A stretch of DNA of 64,000 nucleotides from Serratia ficaria (GTDB lineage: Bacteria; Pseudomonadota; Gammaproteobacteria; Enterobacterales; Enterobacteriaceae). The translations under genes were made by a program, and so were the position numbers. Shown here in pieces: positions 32,305 to 40,448 of the stretch. A model generated the notes under the pieces. It was not told the origin of the DNA, did no database searches, and worked only from the letters and a program-made list of their open reading frames with translations. The stretch is taken from the NCBI RefSeq assembly GCF_900187015.1, contig NZ_LT906479.1, positions 3,782,001-3,846,000 of the forward strand. Reading direction: 5' to 3'. The number at the start of each line of letters is the position of its first letter. Positions within the stretch are counted from its first letter, which is position 1.

Positions 32305-32702
32305 GCCGGGTAGTCCCGGAACGAAAGCTGGAAATGCGGCCCGTCCTTCAGCGTTTTCCATTCGCCGCCCCATTCAACGCCAACGCCGCACTCGCGCGCC
32401 GCGCGCCGCACCGCCACCGCGATCTGCGCGTAATAATCCCACTCCCAGGACACCACGCCCGCCGGCATCGCCACCACGTCCACCGCGTGGCCGGTCAGAT
32501 GGCGGCTGCGCAAGGTTTGGCTTTTGCCGGCGCGCAGCATTTCGCGCTGGCGCGCCATGCTGCGCAAGCCTTCGCTGACGGAGAACGGCACCAGCGAATA
32601 ACGCAGCGCCAGGCGGATCACCCGCACCAGATCGGGATGCACGCCCGCCAGATTTTCTTCGCTGCGGGCGGTGAAGCGAATATCCTCAATTTCATTTAAC
32701 AT
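32301..32702 (-). CDS. chiX: ChiX: M15-type L-Ala-D-Glu endopeptidase
   Basis: ChiX is a peptidoglycan endopeptidase required for chitinase release. From the ATG at 32702 (GGGG seven bases upstream) it has 133 residues. The zinc site is in SRHLTGHAVDVVA (H68, D75) with a third histidine at H123 in DGPHFQLSF, typical of phage L-alanyl-D-glutamate endopeptidases. No signal peptide is present, so it needs the ChiW holin to reach the periplasm. It overlaps chiW by 11 bases. Confidence 0.92.
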   Translation of the reverse strand: MLNEIEDIRFTARSEENLAGVHPDLVRVIRLALRYSLVPFSVSEGLRSMARQREMLRAGKSQTLRSRHLTGHAVDVVAMPAGVVSWEWDYYAQIAVAVRRAARECGVGVEWGGEWKTLKDGPHFQLSFRDYPA

Positions 32703-33018
32703 TTTTAAACCCCGTTTTTTTGCCAATGAATTTTTTAATCAAGGCGCCGATATAATCCGCCCCCATAAAGCCAATCAACACGCTGGCTAAATTGGCCCAC
32801 TTTAATTCCCAGCCCATCAATGCCAGGGCATCTCGCACCGTCCACGCCAACAGCGCGCACATGGCGGCATTTAATAAACGCCGCCGAATGCCCACGTTGC
32901 GATAGGCGCCGTGCAATAACGCCATCACCCCCGCCAGGATGGCGTTCATTACCGGCTGCAGGTATTCACAGGCTCGCTGAATAATTAAGCCGACAGCGTC
33001 TGGCTCTAAGCTGGACAT
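32692..33018 (-). CDS. chiW: ChiW: phage-type holin
   Basis: This 108-residue inner-membrane protein has three hydrophobic segments (about 22-42, 50-68 and 74-94) and a basic C-terminus (IKKFIGKKTGFKNVK), typical of class-I-like phage holins. GGAGGAGAGCG precedes the ATG. It is the first gene of chiWXYZ and is divergent from chiB across 292 bases. In Db10 ChiW with ChiX is essential for export of chitinolytic enzymes. No other phage genes lie nearby. Confidence 0.88.
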   Translation of the reverse strand: MSSLEPDAVGLIIQRACEYLQPVMNAILAGVMALLHGAYRNVGIRRRLLNAAMCALLAWTVRDALALMGWELKWANLASVLIGFMGADYIGALIKKFIGKKTGFKNVK

Positions 33019-33310
33019 CGCTCTCCTCCGGTTTTATTTTTAATCAAATGCCAATCACGGCCGCTGGGACATCGGACAGTTTGAATCTAGTGAAGGATGC
33101 TATAACAAAGCAAATGAATAAATACATGGCCTAGGGTCAAATTCATTCACGCTGACGACTGACACAACCCATATCGCCCCGTGCGGGCCAATTAATAAAA
33201 ACTCATGCTTATGGTGATTTATTTCGACTTCTCTTTATTCCATAAATAATGGCTAATGACTCCGGGAGTTATTCTCTCATGATAAAAACCATTCACTCTG
33301 GAGAAACGCC
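33019..33310. promoter_or_regulatory. Divergent promoter region chiW / chiB
   Basis: About 290 AT-rich bases hold the promoters of chiWXYZ (left) and chiB (right). Palindromes ACTCCGGGAGT (33259-33269) and CCAT-N5-ATGG (33239-33251) lie 40-70 bases before chiB and are candidate ChiR or other operators. CTGGAGAAACGCC before the chiB ATG is a good ribosome site. Exact promoters were not identified. Confidence 0.5.
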
Positions 33311-34810
33311 ATGTCTACACGTAAAGCCGTTATTGGCTATTATTTTATCCCGACCGTTCAGATTAATAACTATACCGAATCCGATACCGCGATCGTGCCG
33401 TTCCCGGTATCGAACATTACGCCGGCCAAGGCCCGGCAGCTGACCCACATCAACTTCTCGTTCCTCGATATCAACGGCGATCTGGAATGCGCCTGGGATC
33501 CGGCCACCAACGACGCCAAGGCGCGCGAAGTCGTCGGCCGCCTGACCGCACTGAAGGCGCACAACCCCAGCCTGCGCATCATGTTCTCCATCGGTGGCTG
33601 GTATTATTCCAACGATCTGGGGGTGTCCCACGCCAACTACGTCAATGCGGTCAAGACCCCGGCCGCCCGCAGCAAGTTCGCCCAGTCCTGCGTGCGCATC
33701 ATGAAGGCGTACGGTTTCGACGGCGTGGACATCGACTGGGAATATCCCCAAGCGGCGGAAGTGGACGGCTTCGTCGCCGCGCTGCAGGAGATCCGCACCC
33801 TGCTGGATAGGCAAACCCAGGCCGACGGCCGTCAGGCGCTGCCCTACCAGTTGACCATCGCCGGCGCCGGCGGCGCGTTTTTCCTGTCGCGCTACTACAG
33901 CAAGCTGCCGCAGATCGTCGCCCAGCTCGACTACATCAACCTGATGACCTACGATCTGGCCGGCCCCTGGGAGAAGATAACCAACCACCAGGCGGCGCTG
34001 TTCGGCGACGCGGCCGGGCCGACCTTCTACAACGCGCTGCGTGAAGCCAACCTGGGCTGGAGCTGGGAAGAGCTGACCCGCGCCTTCCCCAGCCCGTTCA
34101 GCCTGACGGTCGACGCCGCCGTCCAGCAGCACCTGATGATGGAGGGCGTGCCGAGCGCCAAGATTGTGATGGGCGTGCCGTTCTACGGCCGCGCGTTCAA
34201 AGGCGTCGGCGGCGGCAACGGCGGCCAATACGGCAGCCACGCCACGCCGGGGGAAGACCCGTTCCCGGGCACCGACTACTGGCTGGTGGGCTGCGACGAA
34301 TGCGTGCGCGACAAGGATCCGCGCATCGCCTCCTACCGCCAGCTGGAGCAAATGCTGCTCGGCAACTACGGCTACCAGCGCCTGTGGAACGACAAGACCA
34401 AAACCCCGTACCTGTACCATGCGGAACGGGGGCTGTTCGTCACCTATGACGATGTGGAAAGCTTCAAGTACAAGGCCAAGTACATCAAGCAGCAGCAGTT
34501 GGGCGGCGTGATGTTCTGGCATCTGGGGCAGGACAACCGCAACGGCGACCTGCTGGCCGCGCTGGATCGCTACTTCAACGCGGCGGATTACGACGACAGC
34601 CAGTTGGACATGGGCACCGGCCTGCGTTACACCGGCGTTGGCCCCGGCAACCTGCCGATCATGGCCGCGCCGGCCTATACGCCGGGCACCACCTACGCGC
34701 AGGGCGCGCTGGTGTCTTATCAGGGCTATGTCTGGCAGACCAAGTGGGGCTCGGTTACGGCGGCGCCGGGCGCCGACAGCGCCTGGCTGAAGGTGGGCCG
34801 CGCGGCCTGA
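33311..34810 (+). CDS. chiB: Chitinase B (GH18 exochitinase)
   Basis: ChiB releases chitobiose from the non-reducing ends of chitin. The 499 residues match S. marcescens ChiB with only scattered substitutions. The catalytic GH18 motif DGVDIDWEYP places acidic residues at 140, 142 and 144 (E144 acid/base). A C-terminal CBM5-type chitin-binding domain (about 450-498: YAQGALVSYQGYVWQTKW) completes the enzyme. There is no cleavable signal peptide, which fits export through the neighbouring chiWXYZ system. Confidence 0.98.
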   Translation: MSTRKAVIGYYFIPTVQINNYTESDTAIVPFPVSNITPAKARQLTHINFSFLDINGDLECAWDPATNDAKAREVVGRLTALKAHNPSLRIMFSIGGWYYSNDLGVSHANYVNAVKTPAARSKFAQSCVRIMKAYGFDGVDIDWEYPQAAEVDGFVAALQEIRTLLDRQTQADGRQALPYQLTIAGAGGAFFLSRYYSKLPQIVAQLDYINLMTYDLAGPWEKITNHQAALFGDAAGPTFYNALREANLGWSWEELTRAFPSPFSLTVDAAVQQHLMMEGVPSAKIVMGVPFYGRAFKGVGGGNGGQYGSHATPGEDPFPGTDYWLVGCDECVRDKDPRIASYRQLEQMLLGNYGYQRLWNDKTKTPYLYHAERGLFVTYDDVESFKYKAKYIKQQQLGGVMFWHLGQDNRNGDLLAALDRYFNAADYDDSQLDMGTGLRYTGVGPGNLPIMAAPAYTPGTTYAQGALVSYQGYVWQTKWGSVTAAPGADSAWLKVGRAA

Positions 34811-34814
34811 GCCA

Positions 34815-34845
34815 TAAAAAAACCCCGCAGCCTGGCGCTGCGGGG
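34815..34845 (-). terminator. Terminator between chiR and chiB
   Basis: CCCCGCAG (34823-34830) pairs with CTGCGGGG (34838-34845). Eight A precede the stem, so the T-rich tail is on the minus strand and it mainly ends chiR transcripts. It may also slow chiB transcripts. Confidence 0.75.
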
Positions 34846-34892
34846 GGTTATTGCGTTAACCGTTTAATGTCGCATCCTTTGGCCTTGCGCCC

Positions 34893-35834
34893 TCAGTTGT
34901 TGCACCAGGGGTAACCGCCGTCCCGCACCACTTCACGCCCCAGCAGGCTTAAAACGTCGCTTTTGCGCGTCAGGCGCTCGTGCCACCAGCTAAAGCCGCC
35001 GCCCTTGCTGGCCGGGTGCCAGGCCAGCCAGATCATTTCATCCCCTTTTTGCATCTCCACCGGCACCCTGACCAGCTCGCCGCTGGCCAGCTCTTTTTCA
35101 ATCAGCGCCGGCGGCAGGAAGGCGTGGCCGATGCCGCGTTTGAGCAGCGCCAGTTTGCTTTCCACGTCGCACACCACCAGCTGCCGCTGCAGCGGCAGCG
35201 TGCCGTGGTTGCGCTTTGGCAGGTCGTGGCTGCTGTCGGCGATCACCACCACGATGTCGTTCAGCCGTTGCTTCTTGCACACCGCCTTTTTCTGCGCCGC
35301 AAAGGGGTGGGACGGCGAGACGCACAGCACAAAGTCCAGCTTGCCCAGCATCAGGGTTTTGGCCTGCACGCTGTCCGGGATCTGGCCGATGGCGATGATC
35401 AGGTCGGCGCGGTTGTTCTTCAACGCATCCCAGGTGCCGTTCAGCGCCTCACGCTGCACCGAGATATTGGCGTTCGGGCTGTGCTGAATATAGTCGCGGA
35501 TATCCTGGGTGAGCGCCTCCAGCGGAAAGTACTTGTCGACCACGATGCGGATATTATTTTCCAGCTTGGGTATGTTGCGCACCCGGCTTTCCAGATCCTG
35601 CACCGCATTTAATATCCAGCTGCCCTCCTGCAGCAGGAATTCCCCTTCATCGGTCAGGGTAATCATAGGTCCATTACGATGAAAAAGTTTCACGCAGAGC
35701 TTGCTTTCAATATTTGAAACCCGGTACGAGATGGCCGAAGGCGTTTTATGCAACGCCTCCGCAGCCATGGAGAAAGAACCGGTACTTTTGATGGTGCTGA
35801 TTATTTTAATCGCATCCAGGGATAATCTAGTCAT
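34893..35834 (-). CDS. chiR: LysR-family regulator of chitinase genes ChiR
   Basis: From the ATG at 35834 (GAGGA six bases upstream) it has 313 residues. The N-terminal winged helix (LSLDAIKIISTIKSTGSFSMAAEALHKTPSAISYRVSNIESKL in pieces) and the C-terminal effector domain are typical of LysR-type regulators. In S. marcescens chiR lies between chiB and cbp21 and is essential for chitinase production (established). The gene is divergent from cbp21. Confidence 0.93.
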   Translation of the reverse strand: MTRLSLDAIKIISTIKSTGSFSMAAEALHKTPSAISYRVSNIESKLCVKLFHRNGPMITLTDEGEFLLQEGSWILNAVQDLESRVRNIPKLENNIRIVVDKYFPLEALTQDIRDYIQHSPNANISVQREALNGTWDALKNNRADLIIAIGQIPDSVQAKTLMLGKLDFVLCVSPSHPFAAQKKAVCKKQRLNDIVVVIADSSHDLPKRNHGTLPLQRQLVVCDVESKLALLKRGIGHAFLPPALIEKELASGELVRVPVEMQKGDEMIWLAWHPASKGGGFSWWHERLTRKSDVLSLLGREVVRDGGYPWCNN

Positions 35835-36241
35835 ACAAATTCCTCTTTGACATAAAAACAAGAAAAATTGACACTAAATTCCCAGGCAATCGGCGCGCAA
35901 AAATCGATCAAGTTCTGCAAGAGTTCTTTAAGCAACAAGCAATATACTCCATAACGGAGAACGCCATCTGAAAGACTATTCATCAACCCGTCAAATAAAA
36001 TTCATCATGGCGATGCGTTTTTAGACAGCAGAAGTTAAATAAATTCAACCAGCCAAACAAAGATAATCATCATCATAATTTTAGTTAATAGCCTATAAAA
36101 CTTTCCATTCTACGGCCGAGTGCAAATGATAAAAATAAAACAAGCCGGCAAGAATGATTATTTTAGTTTCGTTACTGTCCTCTCATCTGGCCGGTGAGAA
36201 ATACATGACTTTCACATTATAACTTCAGTCAGGAGTGACTT
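35835..36241. promoter_or_regulatory. Long AT-rich regulatory region chiR / cbp21
   Basis: 407 bases without a gene. They are much richer in A and T than the surrounding DNA. Two TTGACA hexamers occur 21 bases apart at 35847 and 35868, and runs such as GATAATCATCATCATAATT lie around 36064-36082. AGGAGTGACTT gives the cbp21 ribosome site. LysR-type divergent regulation is likely; no operator is certain. Confidence 0.5.
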
Positions 36242-36835
36242 ATGAACCAGACCTCTCGTACCCTTATGTCCCTGGGCCTGCTGAGCGCGGCCCTGTTCGG
36301 CGCCTCGCAACAGGCCAACGCGCACGGCTACGTCGAAACGCCGGCCAGCCGCGCCTATCAGTGCAAACTGCAGCTCAACACCCAATGCGGCAGCGTGCAG
36401 TACGAACCGCAGAGCGTTGAAGGGCTGAAAGGCTTCCCGCAGGCCGGTCCGGCGGACGGCCATATCGCCAGCGCCGACAAGCCCACCTTCTTCGAGCTGG
36501 ACCAACAAACGCCGACCCGCTGGAACAAGATCAACCTGAAGACCGGCGCCAACAGCTTCAGTTGGACGCTGACCGCGCGCCACAGCACCGCCAGCTGGCG
36601 TTATTTCATCACCAAGCCGAACTGGGACGCCTCGCAGCCGCTGACCCGCGCCTCCTTTGACCTGACGCCGTTCTGTCAGTACAACGACGGCGGCGCCATC
36701 CCGGCCGCCAAGGTCACCCACCAGTGCAACATACCCGCAGACCGCACCGGTTCGCACGTGATCCTCGCCGTGTGGGATGTGGCCGACACCGCCAACGCCT
36801 TCTACCAGGCGATAGACGTCAATCTGAGCCATTAA
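36242..36835 (+). CDS. cbp21: Chitin-active lytic polysaccharide monooxygenase CBP21 (AA10)
   Basis: CBP21 oxidatively cleaves crystalline chitin with a copper ion and boosts chitinases. The 197 residues have a 27-residue signal peptide ending in QQANA. The mature N-terminus begins at H28, which with H114 (TARHSTASW) forms the copper histidine brace. Sequence agrees closely with the published S. marcescens protein. A terminator follows. Confidence 0.97.
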   Translation: MNQTSRTLMSLGLLSAALFGASQQANAHGYVETPASRAYQCKLQLNTQCGSVQYEPQSVEGLKGFPQAGPADGHIASADKPTFFELDQQTPTRWNKINLKTGANSFSWTLTARHSTASWRYFITKPNWDASQPLTRASFDLTPFCQYNDGGAIPAAKVTHQCNIPADRTGSHVILAVWDVADTANAFYQAIDVNLSH

Positions 36836-36854
36836 TCCGGGGGAAATGCAGAGA

Positions 36855-36883
36855 GGGTTCAGCGCAGGCTGAACCCTTTTTTT
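36855..36883 (+). terminator. Rho-independent terminator of cbp21
   Basis: GGGTTCAGC/GCTGAACCC form a 9-bp stem with a 4-nt loop followed by seven T. It separates cbp21 from the convergent SorC-family gene. Confidence 0.9.
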
Positions 36884-36888
36884 GTCGG

Positions 36889-37851
36889 CTACTGCGACAT
36901 ATTGAGGAGGGTGCGCACGTTAAGCGCGCTGGTGGCGATAATGTCGATGGCGCCGGTGCGCAGCGCGCCGAGTATCGCCATCGCCTTGGTGTTTTCCGAA
37001 GCAATGGCGATCACGCAGGGGATTTTACGCAGTTCGTCGATGCTCAGGCCGATCACCCGATCGTTCATCACCGTATCCACGTGCTGCCCCTGGGCGTTGA
37101 AGAAGTCGTAGCCGGCGATATCGCCGATCACCCCCTGATTGAGGCTGGCGTCGATAATCTCGTGCGGCGTGAACCAGCCCAGCTTCACCATATAGCTGTT
37201 TTCGTTCATATCGCCAATGCCCACCAGCGCCACGTCGGCCTTGCGCGCCCGATCCAACGTTTCCTTGATGGTGCCGTTTTGCATAAAGGCGTCTTTCAGC
37301 GCGCGGTTTTCGACGTAGGCCGGGGCGTACAGGGTTTCGCTGCTGCCGCCGAACTTCTTCGCCAGCCGGCGGCTGATGTGGTCGGCGTTGATCGCGTCGC
37401 CGGGGCGATGGGTGCCGCCGATGCCGCAGATAAACTTGCAGTTTCGCTCCGCCACGCTGCCGACGTGATCGGCGATCGCCGCCACGTTGCGCCCCTGCCC
37501 CACCGCCAGCACCATATCGTCTTTCAGCGACATCGCCAGATAGTTGGACACCAGCGCCGCCACCTGCCGACGCTGCTCTTCTTCATCCTGATGGTCGAGC
37601 GCGATCAGCGCGCGGCTGATGGGAAAGCGCTCCATCATCTGCTGCTCCAGCCGGGTGCTGAACACCGGGTGATAACGCACGGTGATCTCGACGATGCCCT
37701 CTTCCTTGGCGCGTTTGAGCAAACGCCCGACTTTGATCCGCGAAATGCCGAACTTTTTGGCGATTTCTTCCTGCGTGATCTCATCCTGATAGTAAGCGAC
37801 GGCGATTTCGGTCAGCAGTTCGTTATCCTGGGACACTGTTTGTTTTTCCAT
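36889..37851 (-). CDS. SorC/DeoR-family transcriptional regulator of the sugar-alcohol cluster
   Basis: The 320-residue protein has an N-terminal helix-turn-helix (EITQEEIAKKFGISRIKVGRLLKRAKEEG) and a C-terminal SorC sugar-phosphate-binding domain (LAVGQGRNVAAIADHV, CGIGGTHRP). EryD, which controls erythritol genes in Brucella, is in this family. It is the last gene of the leftward cluster, 100 bases after dhaL, and probably controls it. The effector is unknown. Confidence 0.85.
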   Translation of the reverse strand: MEKQTVSQDNELLTEIAVAYYQDEITQEEIAKKFGISRIKVGRLLKRAKEEGIVEITVRYHPVFSTRLEQQMMERFPISRALIALDHQDEEEQRRQVAALVSNYLAMSLKDDMVLAVGQGRNVAAIADHVGSVAERNCKFICGIGGTHRPGDAINADHISRRLAKKFGGSSETLYAPAYVENRALKDAFMQNGTIKETLDRARKADVALVGIGDMNENSYMVKLGWFTPHEIIDASLNQGVIGDIAGYDFFNAQGQHVDTVMNDRVIGLSIDELRKIPCVIAIASENTKAMAILGALRTGAIDIIATSALNVRTLLNMSQ

Positions 37852-37951
37852 CCGTTAGACGTTTCCCCACGGCAGGCCGGTTATCGATGGCGGATGAGGC
37901 GGCAAGCCGGCCCCACCGGCCATCGCTGAATTGCCCGCTAGTATAACGCGT

Positions 37952-38608
37952 TCATGCGGTAACGGTATTCAACCGTTGCTCTACGCCGTCGGCCAACCGG
38001 CTGAGCAGCAGGCAGCAGGAGACCGCGCCCGCGTCCAGCACGCCGCGCGAACGTTCGCCCAGGCGGCTGGCGCGGCCGATTTTCGCCACCAGGTCGCGGG
38101 TCGAATCCCGCCCCTGCGCGGCGGCCCGCTTCAGCTGCTCCAGCGCCGCGCTGAAGCCGTCGCCGCGCTGCACCGCGCCTTCGAACGCCGCCACCGCCGG
38201 GATCAGGGTATCCATCAGGCACTTGTCGCCCACGCTGGCGCTGCTGATGTCCTGCAGTTCGCTCAGCCCGTTGCGCAGCATCGCCAGAAACGCCCGCTGA
38301 TCCAGCGTTTCCTTATCCCGCACGCTGTCGGCCATGCCCATGAACAGGCTGCCGTACAGCGGCCCCATCGAGCCGCCGATGCCTTCCATCAGCGCATCGG
38401 ACACCGCATCGAACGCCTGCGCCAGCGTCAGTTGCCGGCCCGCGATCGCCGCGCCGCACATGGAAAACCCCTTCGCCATATTGATGCCGTGATCGCCGTC
38501 GCCGATCGCGCCGTCGATCTCGCTCAAGTATTCACGGTTGCTGACGATGACGTCGATCAGGCCGGAGACGACCTCATTGCCGTAGCGGGTAGAAAGATGT
38601 TCTGTCAT
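37952..38608 (-). CDS. DhaL-type dihydroxyacetone/erythrulose kinase subunit
   Basis: The 218-residue product has the DhaL nucleotide-binding fold. Mg-binding aspartates occur at D32, D37 and D39 in IDGAIGDGDHGINMAKG, and GGSMGPLYGSLF and GVLDAGAVSC are conserved. With the DhaK-type protein it would phosphorylate a keto-triose or keto-tetrose. It lies three bases after the dhaK-like stop. No DhaM phosphocarrier is encoded nearby, so ATP is the likely donor (inference). Confidence 0.82.
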   Translation of the reverse strand: MTEHLSTRYGNEVVSGLIDVIVSNREYLSEIDGAIGDGDHGINMAKGFSMCGAAIAGRQLTLAQAFDAVSDALMEGIGGSMGPLYGSLFMGMADSVRDKETLDQRAFLAMLRNGLSELQDISSASVGDKCLMDTLIPAVAAFEGAVQRGDGFSAALEQLKRAAAQGRDSTRDLVAKIGRASRLGERSRGVLDAGAVSCCLLLSRLADGVEQRLNTVTA

Positions 38609-38611
38609 GGT

Positions 38612-39613
38612 TCACTCCACCTGGGTTAAGCCTAAGGATTGCGCCGGCATGTCAATCAGGGTTTTCAGTTCGTCATCCAGCTTCATCAGCGTCAGCGTCA
38701 CCCCCATCATTTCCAGCGAGGTAAAATAGTTGCCGACGTAGCGCCGGTGCACCTTGATCCCCCGGGCCGTCAGCCGCCGTTCGATCTCGGCGTAGTAGAT
38801 GTACAGCTCCATCACCGGCGTGGCGCCGAGGCCGGAGATCAGCAGCGCCACCTCCTGGCCGTTGTCCAGCGGCATGTCGTTGAGCACAAAATCGAGCATG
38901 GTGCCGGCCATGGCGCAAGCCGGCTGGATAGGCGACACCTCGATGCCCGGCTCGCCGTGGTGGCCGATGCCGATCTCCATTTTGCCGTCTTCAATATGGA
39001 AGTTGGGCTTGCCGACCGCCGGAATGGTGCAGGAGCTCAGGCCGACGCCGATCGAGCGGCAGTTGCCGATCGCCTTCTGCGCCGCGCCGATCACCCCGTC
39101 CAGATCGTAGCCCCTGGCCGCCGCCGCCGCGCCGATCTTCCACATCAGGATTTCGCCGGCCACGCCGCGGCGCTTGTCGATTTCGCTGGCCGGCGCCGAG
39201 GCCACATCGTCGTTCGCCACCACGGTTTTCACCCTGATGCCGGCCGCGGTGGCCTTCTTGATCGCCATCTTGACGTTCATGTTGTCGCCGGCGTAGTTGC
39301 CGTACAGGCAGGCTACCCCGGCGCCGCTGTCCGCCGCCTTGAAGGCGTCGAGGAAGGCGCCCGCCGTCGGGGAGGAAAAGATCTCGCCGATCGCCACCGC
39401 GTCCAGCATGTTCTTGCCGACATAGCCGAGAAACGCCGGCTCATGGCCGGAGCCGCCGCCGGTGACGATGCCGACCTTGCCGGCGATCGGCGCCGTCGGA
39501 TGCTTCAGCACCCGCGCGTTATCGGTGGCGGCGTAATACTCCGGGTGCGCCAGCCGGTAGCCCTGAATGGCGTCTTCCACTACCTGATCGGGATCGTTAA
39601 TGATTCTGTTCAT
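38612..39613 (-). CDS. DhaK-type kinase subunit (dihydroxyacetone or erythrulose)
   Basis: From the ATG at 39613 (AGAGAGG five bases upstream) the product has 333 residues. The DhaK substrate pocket is visible: H57 in GGGSGHEPAF, D110 in YAGDNMN and the hemiaminal-forming H219 in GHHGEPG. An apparent 105-codon upstream extension is rejected because it lacks a ribosome site and overlaps the SDR gene's end. In Mycobacterium such kinases act on L- or D-erythrulose. Confidence 0.85.
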   Translation of the reverse strand: MNRIINDPDQVVEDAIQGYRLAHPEYYAATDNARVLKHPTAPIAGKVGIVTGGGSGHEPAFLGYVGKNMLDAVAIGEIFSSPTAGAFLDAFKAADSGAGVACLYGNYAGDNMNVKMAIKKATAAGIRVKTVVANDDVASAPASEIDKRRGVAGEILMWKIGAAAAARGYDLDGVIGAAQKAIGNCRSIGVGLSSCTIPAVGKPNFHIEDGKMEIGIGHHGEPGIEVSPIQPACAMAGTMLDFVLNDMPLDNGQEVALLISGLGATPVMELYIYYAEIERRLTARGIKVHRRYVGNYFTSLEMMGVTLTLMKLDDELKTLIDMPAQSLGLTQVE

Positions 39614-39642
39614 CGCGGCCTCTCTGTCGCCTGAATAGTGAA

Positions 39643-40413
39643 TTATTGAATGGTGTAGCCGCCGTCGACCACCAGGTTGGCGCCGGTGATCATCGCGGCG
39701 GCGTCGCCGGCCAGGAACAGCGCGCCGGCGGCAATGTCCTGCGGTTCGGCAAAGCGCCGCAGCGGAATTTTCTGTTTCATCTGCTCGGCCACCTCGCCGG
39801 ACCAGGCCTTGCGCCCCAGCTCGGTCAGCACCACGGTGGGCGAAATGGCGTTGATCCGCACGTTGTGCGGCCCCCACTCCAGCGCCAGAACCTGGGTCAG
39901 GCCGATCACGCCGGCCTTGCTGGCGCAATAGGCCAGGTGATTCGGCAAGGCCACCACCCCGGCCTGGGAAGCCAGGTTGACGATGCTGCCGCTGCGCTGA
40001 CGAATGAAACGCCGCCCCGCCGCCTGGCAGGTAAGAAACACCCCTTTCAGATTTACCGCCAGGGTGGCGTCCCAGGCCTCTTCCGGCAGCGTTTCGGCCG
40101 GGTGCAGCGCCACGATGCCGGCGCTGTTGACCAGCACGTCAAGCCGGCCAAAGTGCGCTTCGGCCTGCGCCGTCGCCCGCTCCACCGACGCCGGGTCGGT
40201 CACGTCGGTCAGGATGCCCAACGCCGCATCGCCGCCGAGCTGCCGCGCCTGTTCCGCCACCTGCGGCGCGCGATCCATCAGCACCACCCGCGCGCCGTCG
40301 TGCAGAAATCGCTCGGCGATGGCATAGCCGATGCCCGCCGCGCCGCCGGTGATCAACGCCACTTTGCCGCATAAAGTCGGCCCGGCGGGCGCTTCGCTCT
40401 GGTTATTAAACAT
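39643..40413 (-). CDS. Short-chain dehydrogenase (polyol oxidising type)
   Basis: The 256-residue SDR has the cofactor loop TGGAAGIGYAIAE, NSAGI at 96-100, catalytic S149, Y162 and K166 (YCASK), and a C-terminal LVVDGGYTIQ. It resembles D-threitol or D-arabinitol dehydrogenases. In the cluster it may oxidise a sugar alcohol to a ketose, or act on an isomer different from that of the zinc dehydrogenase. The substrate is inferred from neighbours only. Confidence 0.8.
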   Translation of the reverse strand: MFNNQSEAPAGPTLCGKVALITGGAAGIGYAIAERFLHDGARVVLMDRAPQVAEQARQLGGDAALGILTDVTDPASVERATAQAEAHFGRLDVLVNSAGIVALHPAETLPEEAWDATLAVNLKGVFLTCQAAGRRFIRQRSGSIVNLASQAGVVALPNHLAYCASKAGVIGLTQVLALEWGPHNVRINAISPTVVLTELGRKAWSGEVAEQMKQKIPLRRFAEPQDIAAGALFLAGDAAAMITGANLVVDGGYTIQ

Positions 40414-40448
40414 AGGTTTCTCCCTAAAACTGTGAACTTCACCCGCGG

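Noticed and set aside
31757..33018. Prophage remnant
   Set aside because: Only the lysis cassette is present, with no capsid, tail, integrase or attachment site, and it matches the known chiWXYZ secretion genes.
39614..39928. N-terminal extension of the DhaK-type gene
   Set aside because: The extra 105 codons overlap the SDR gene, have no homology, and a good ribosome site precedes the ATG at 39613.
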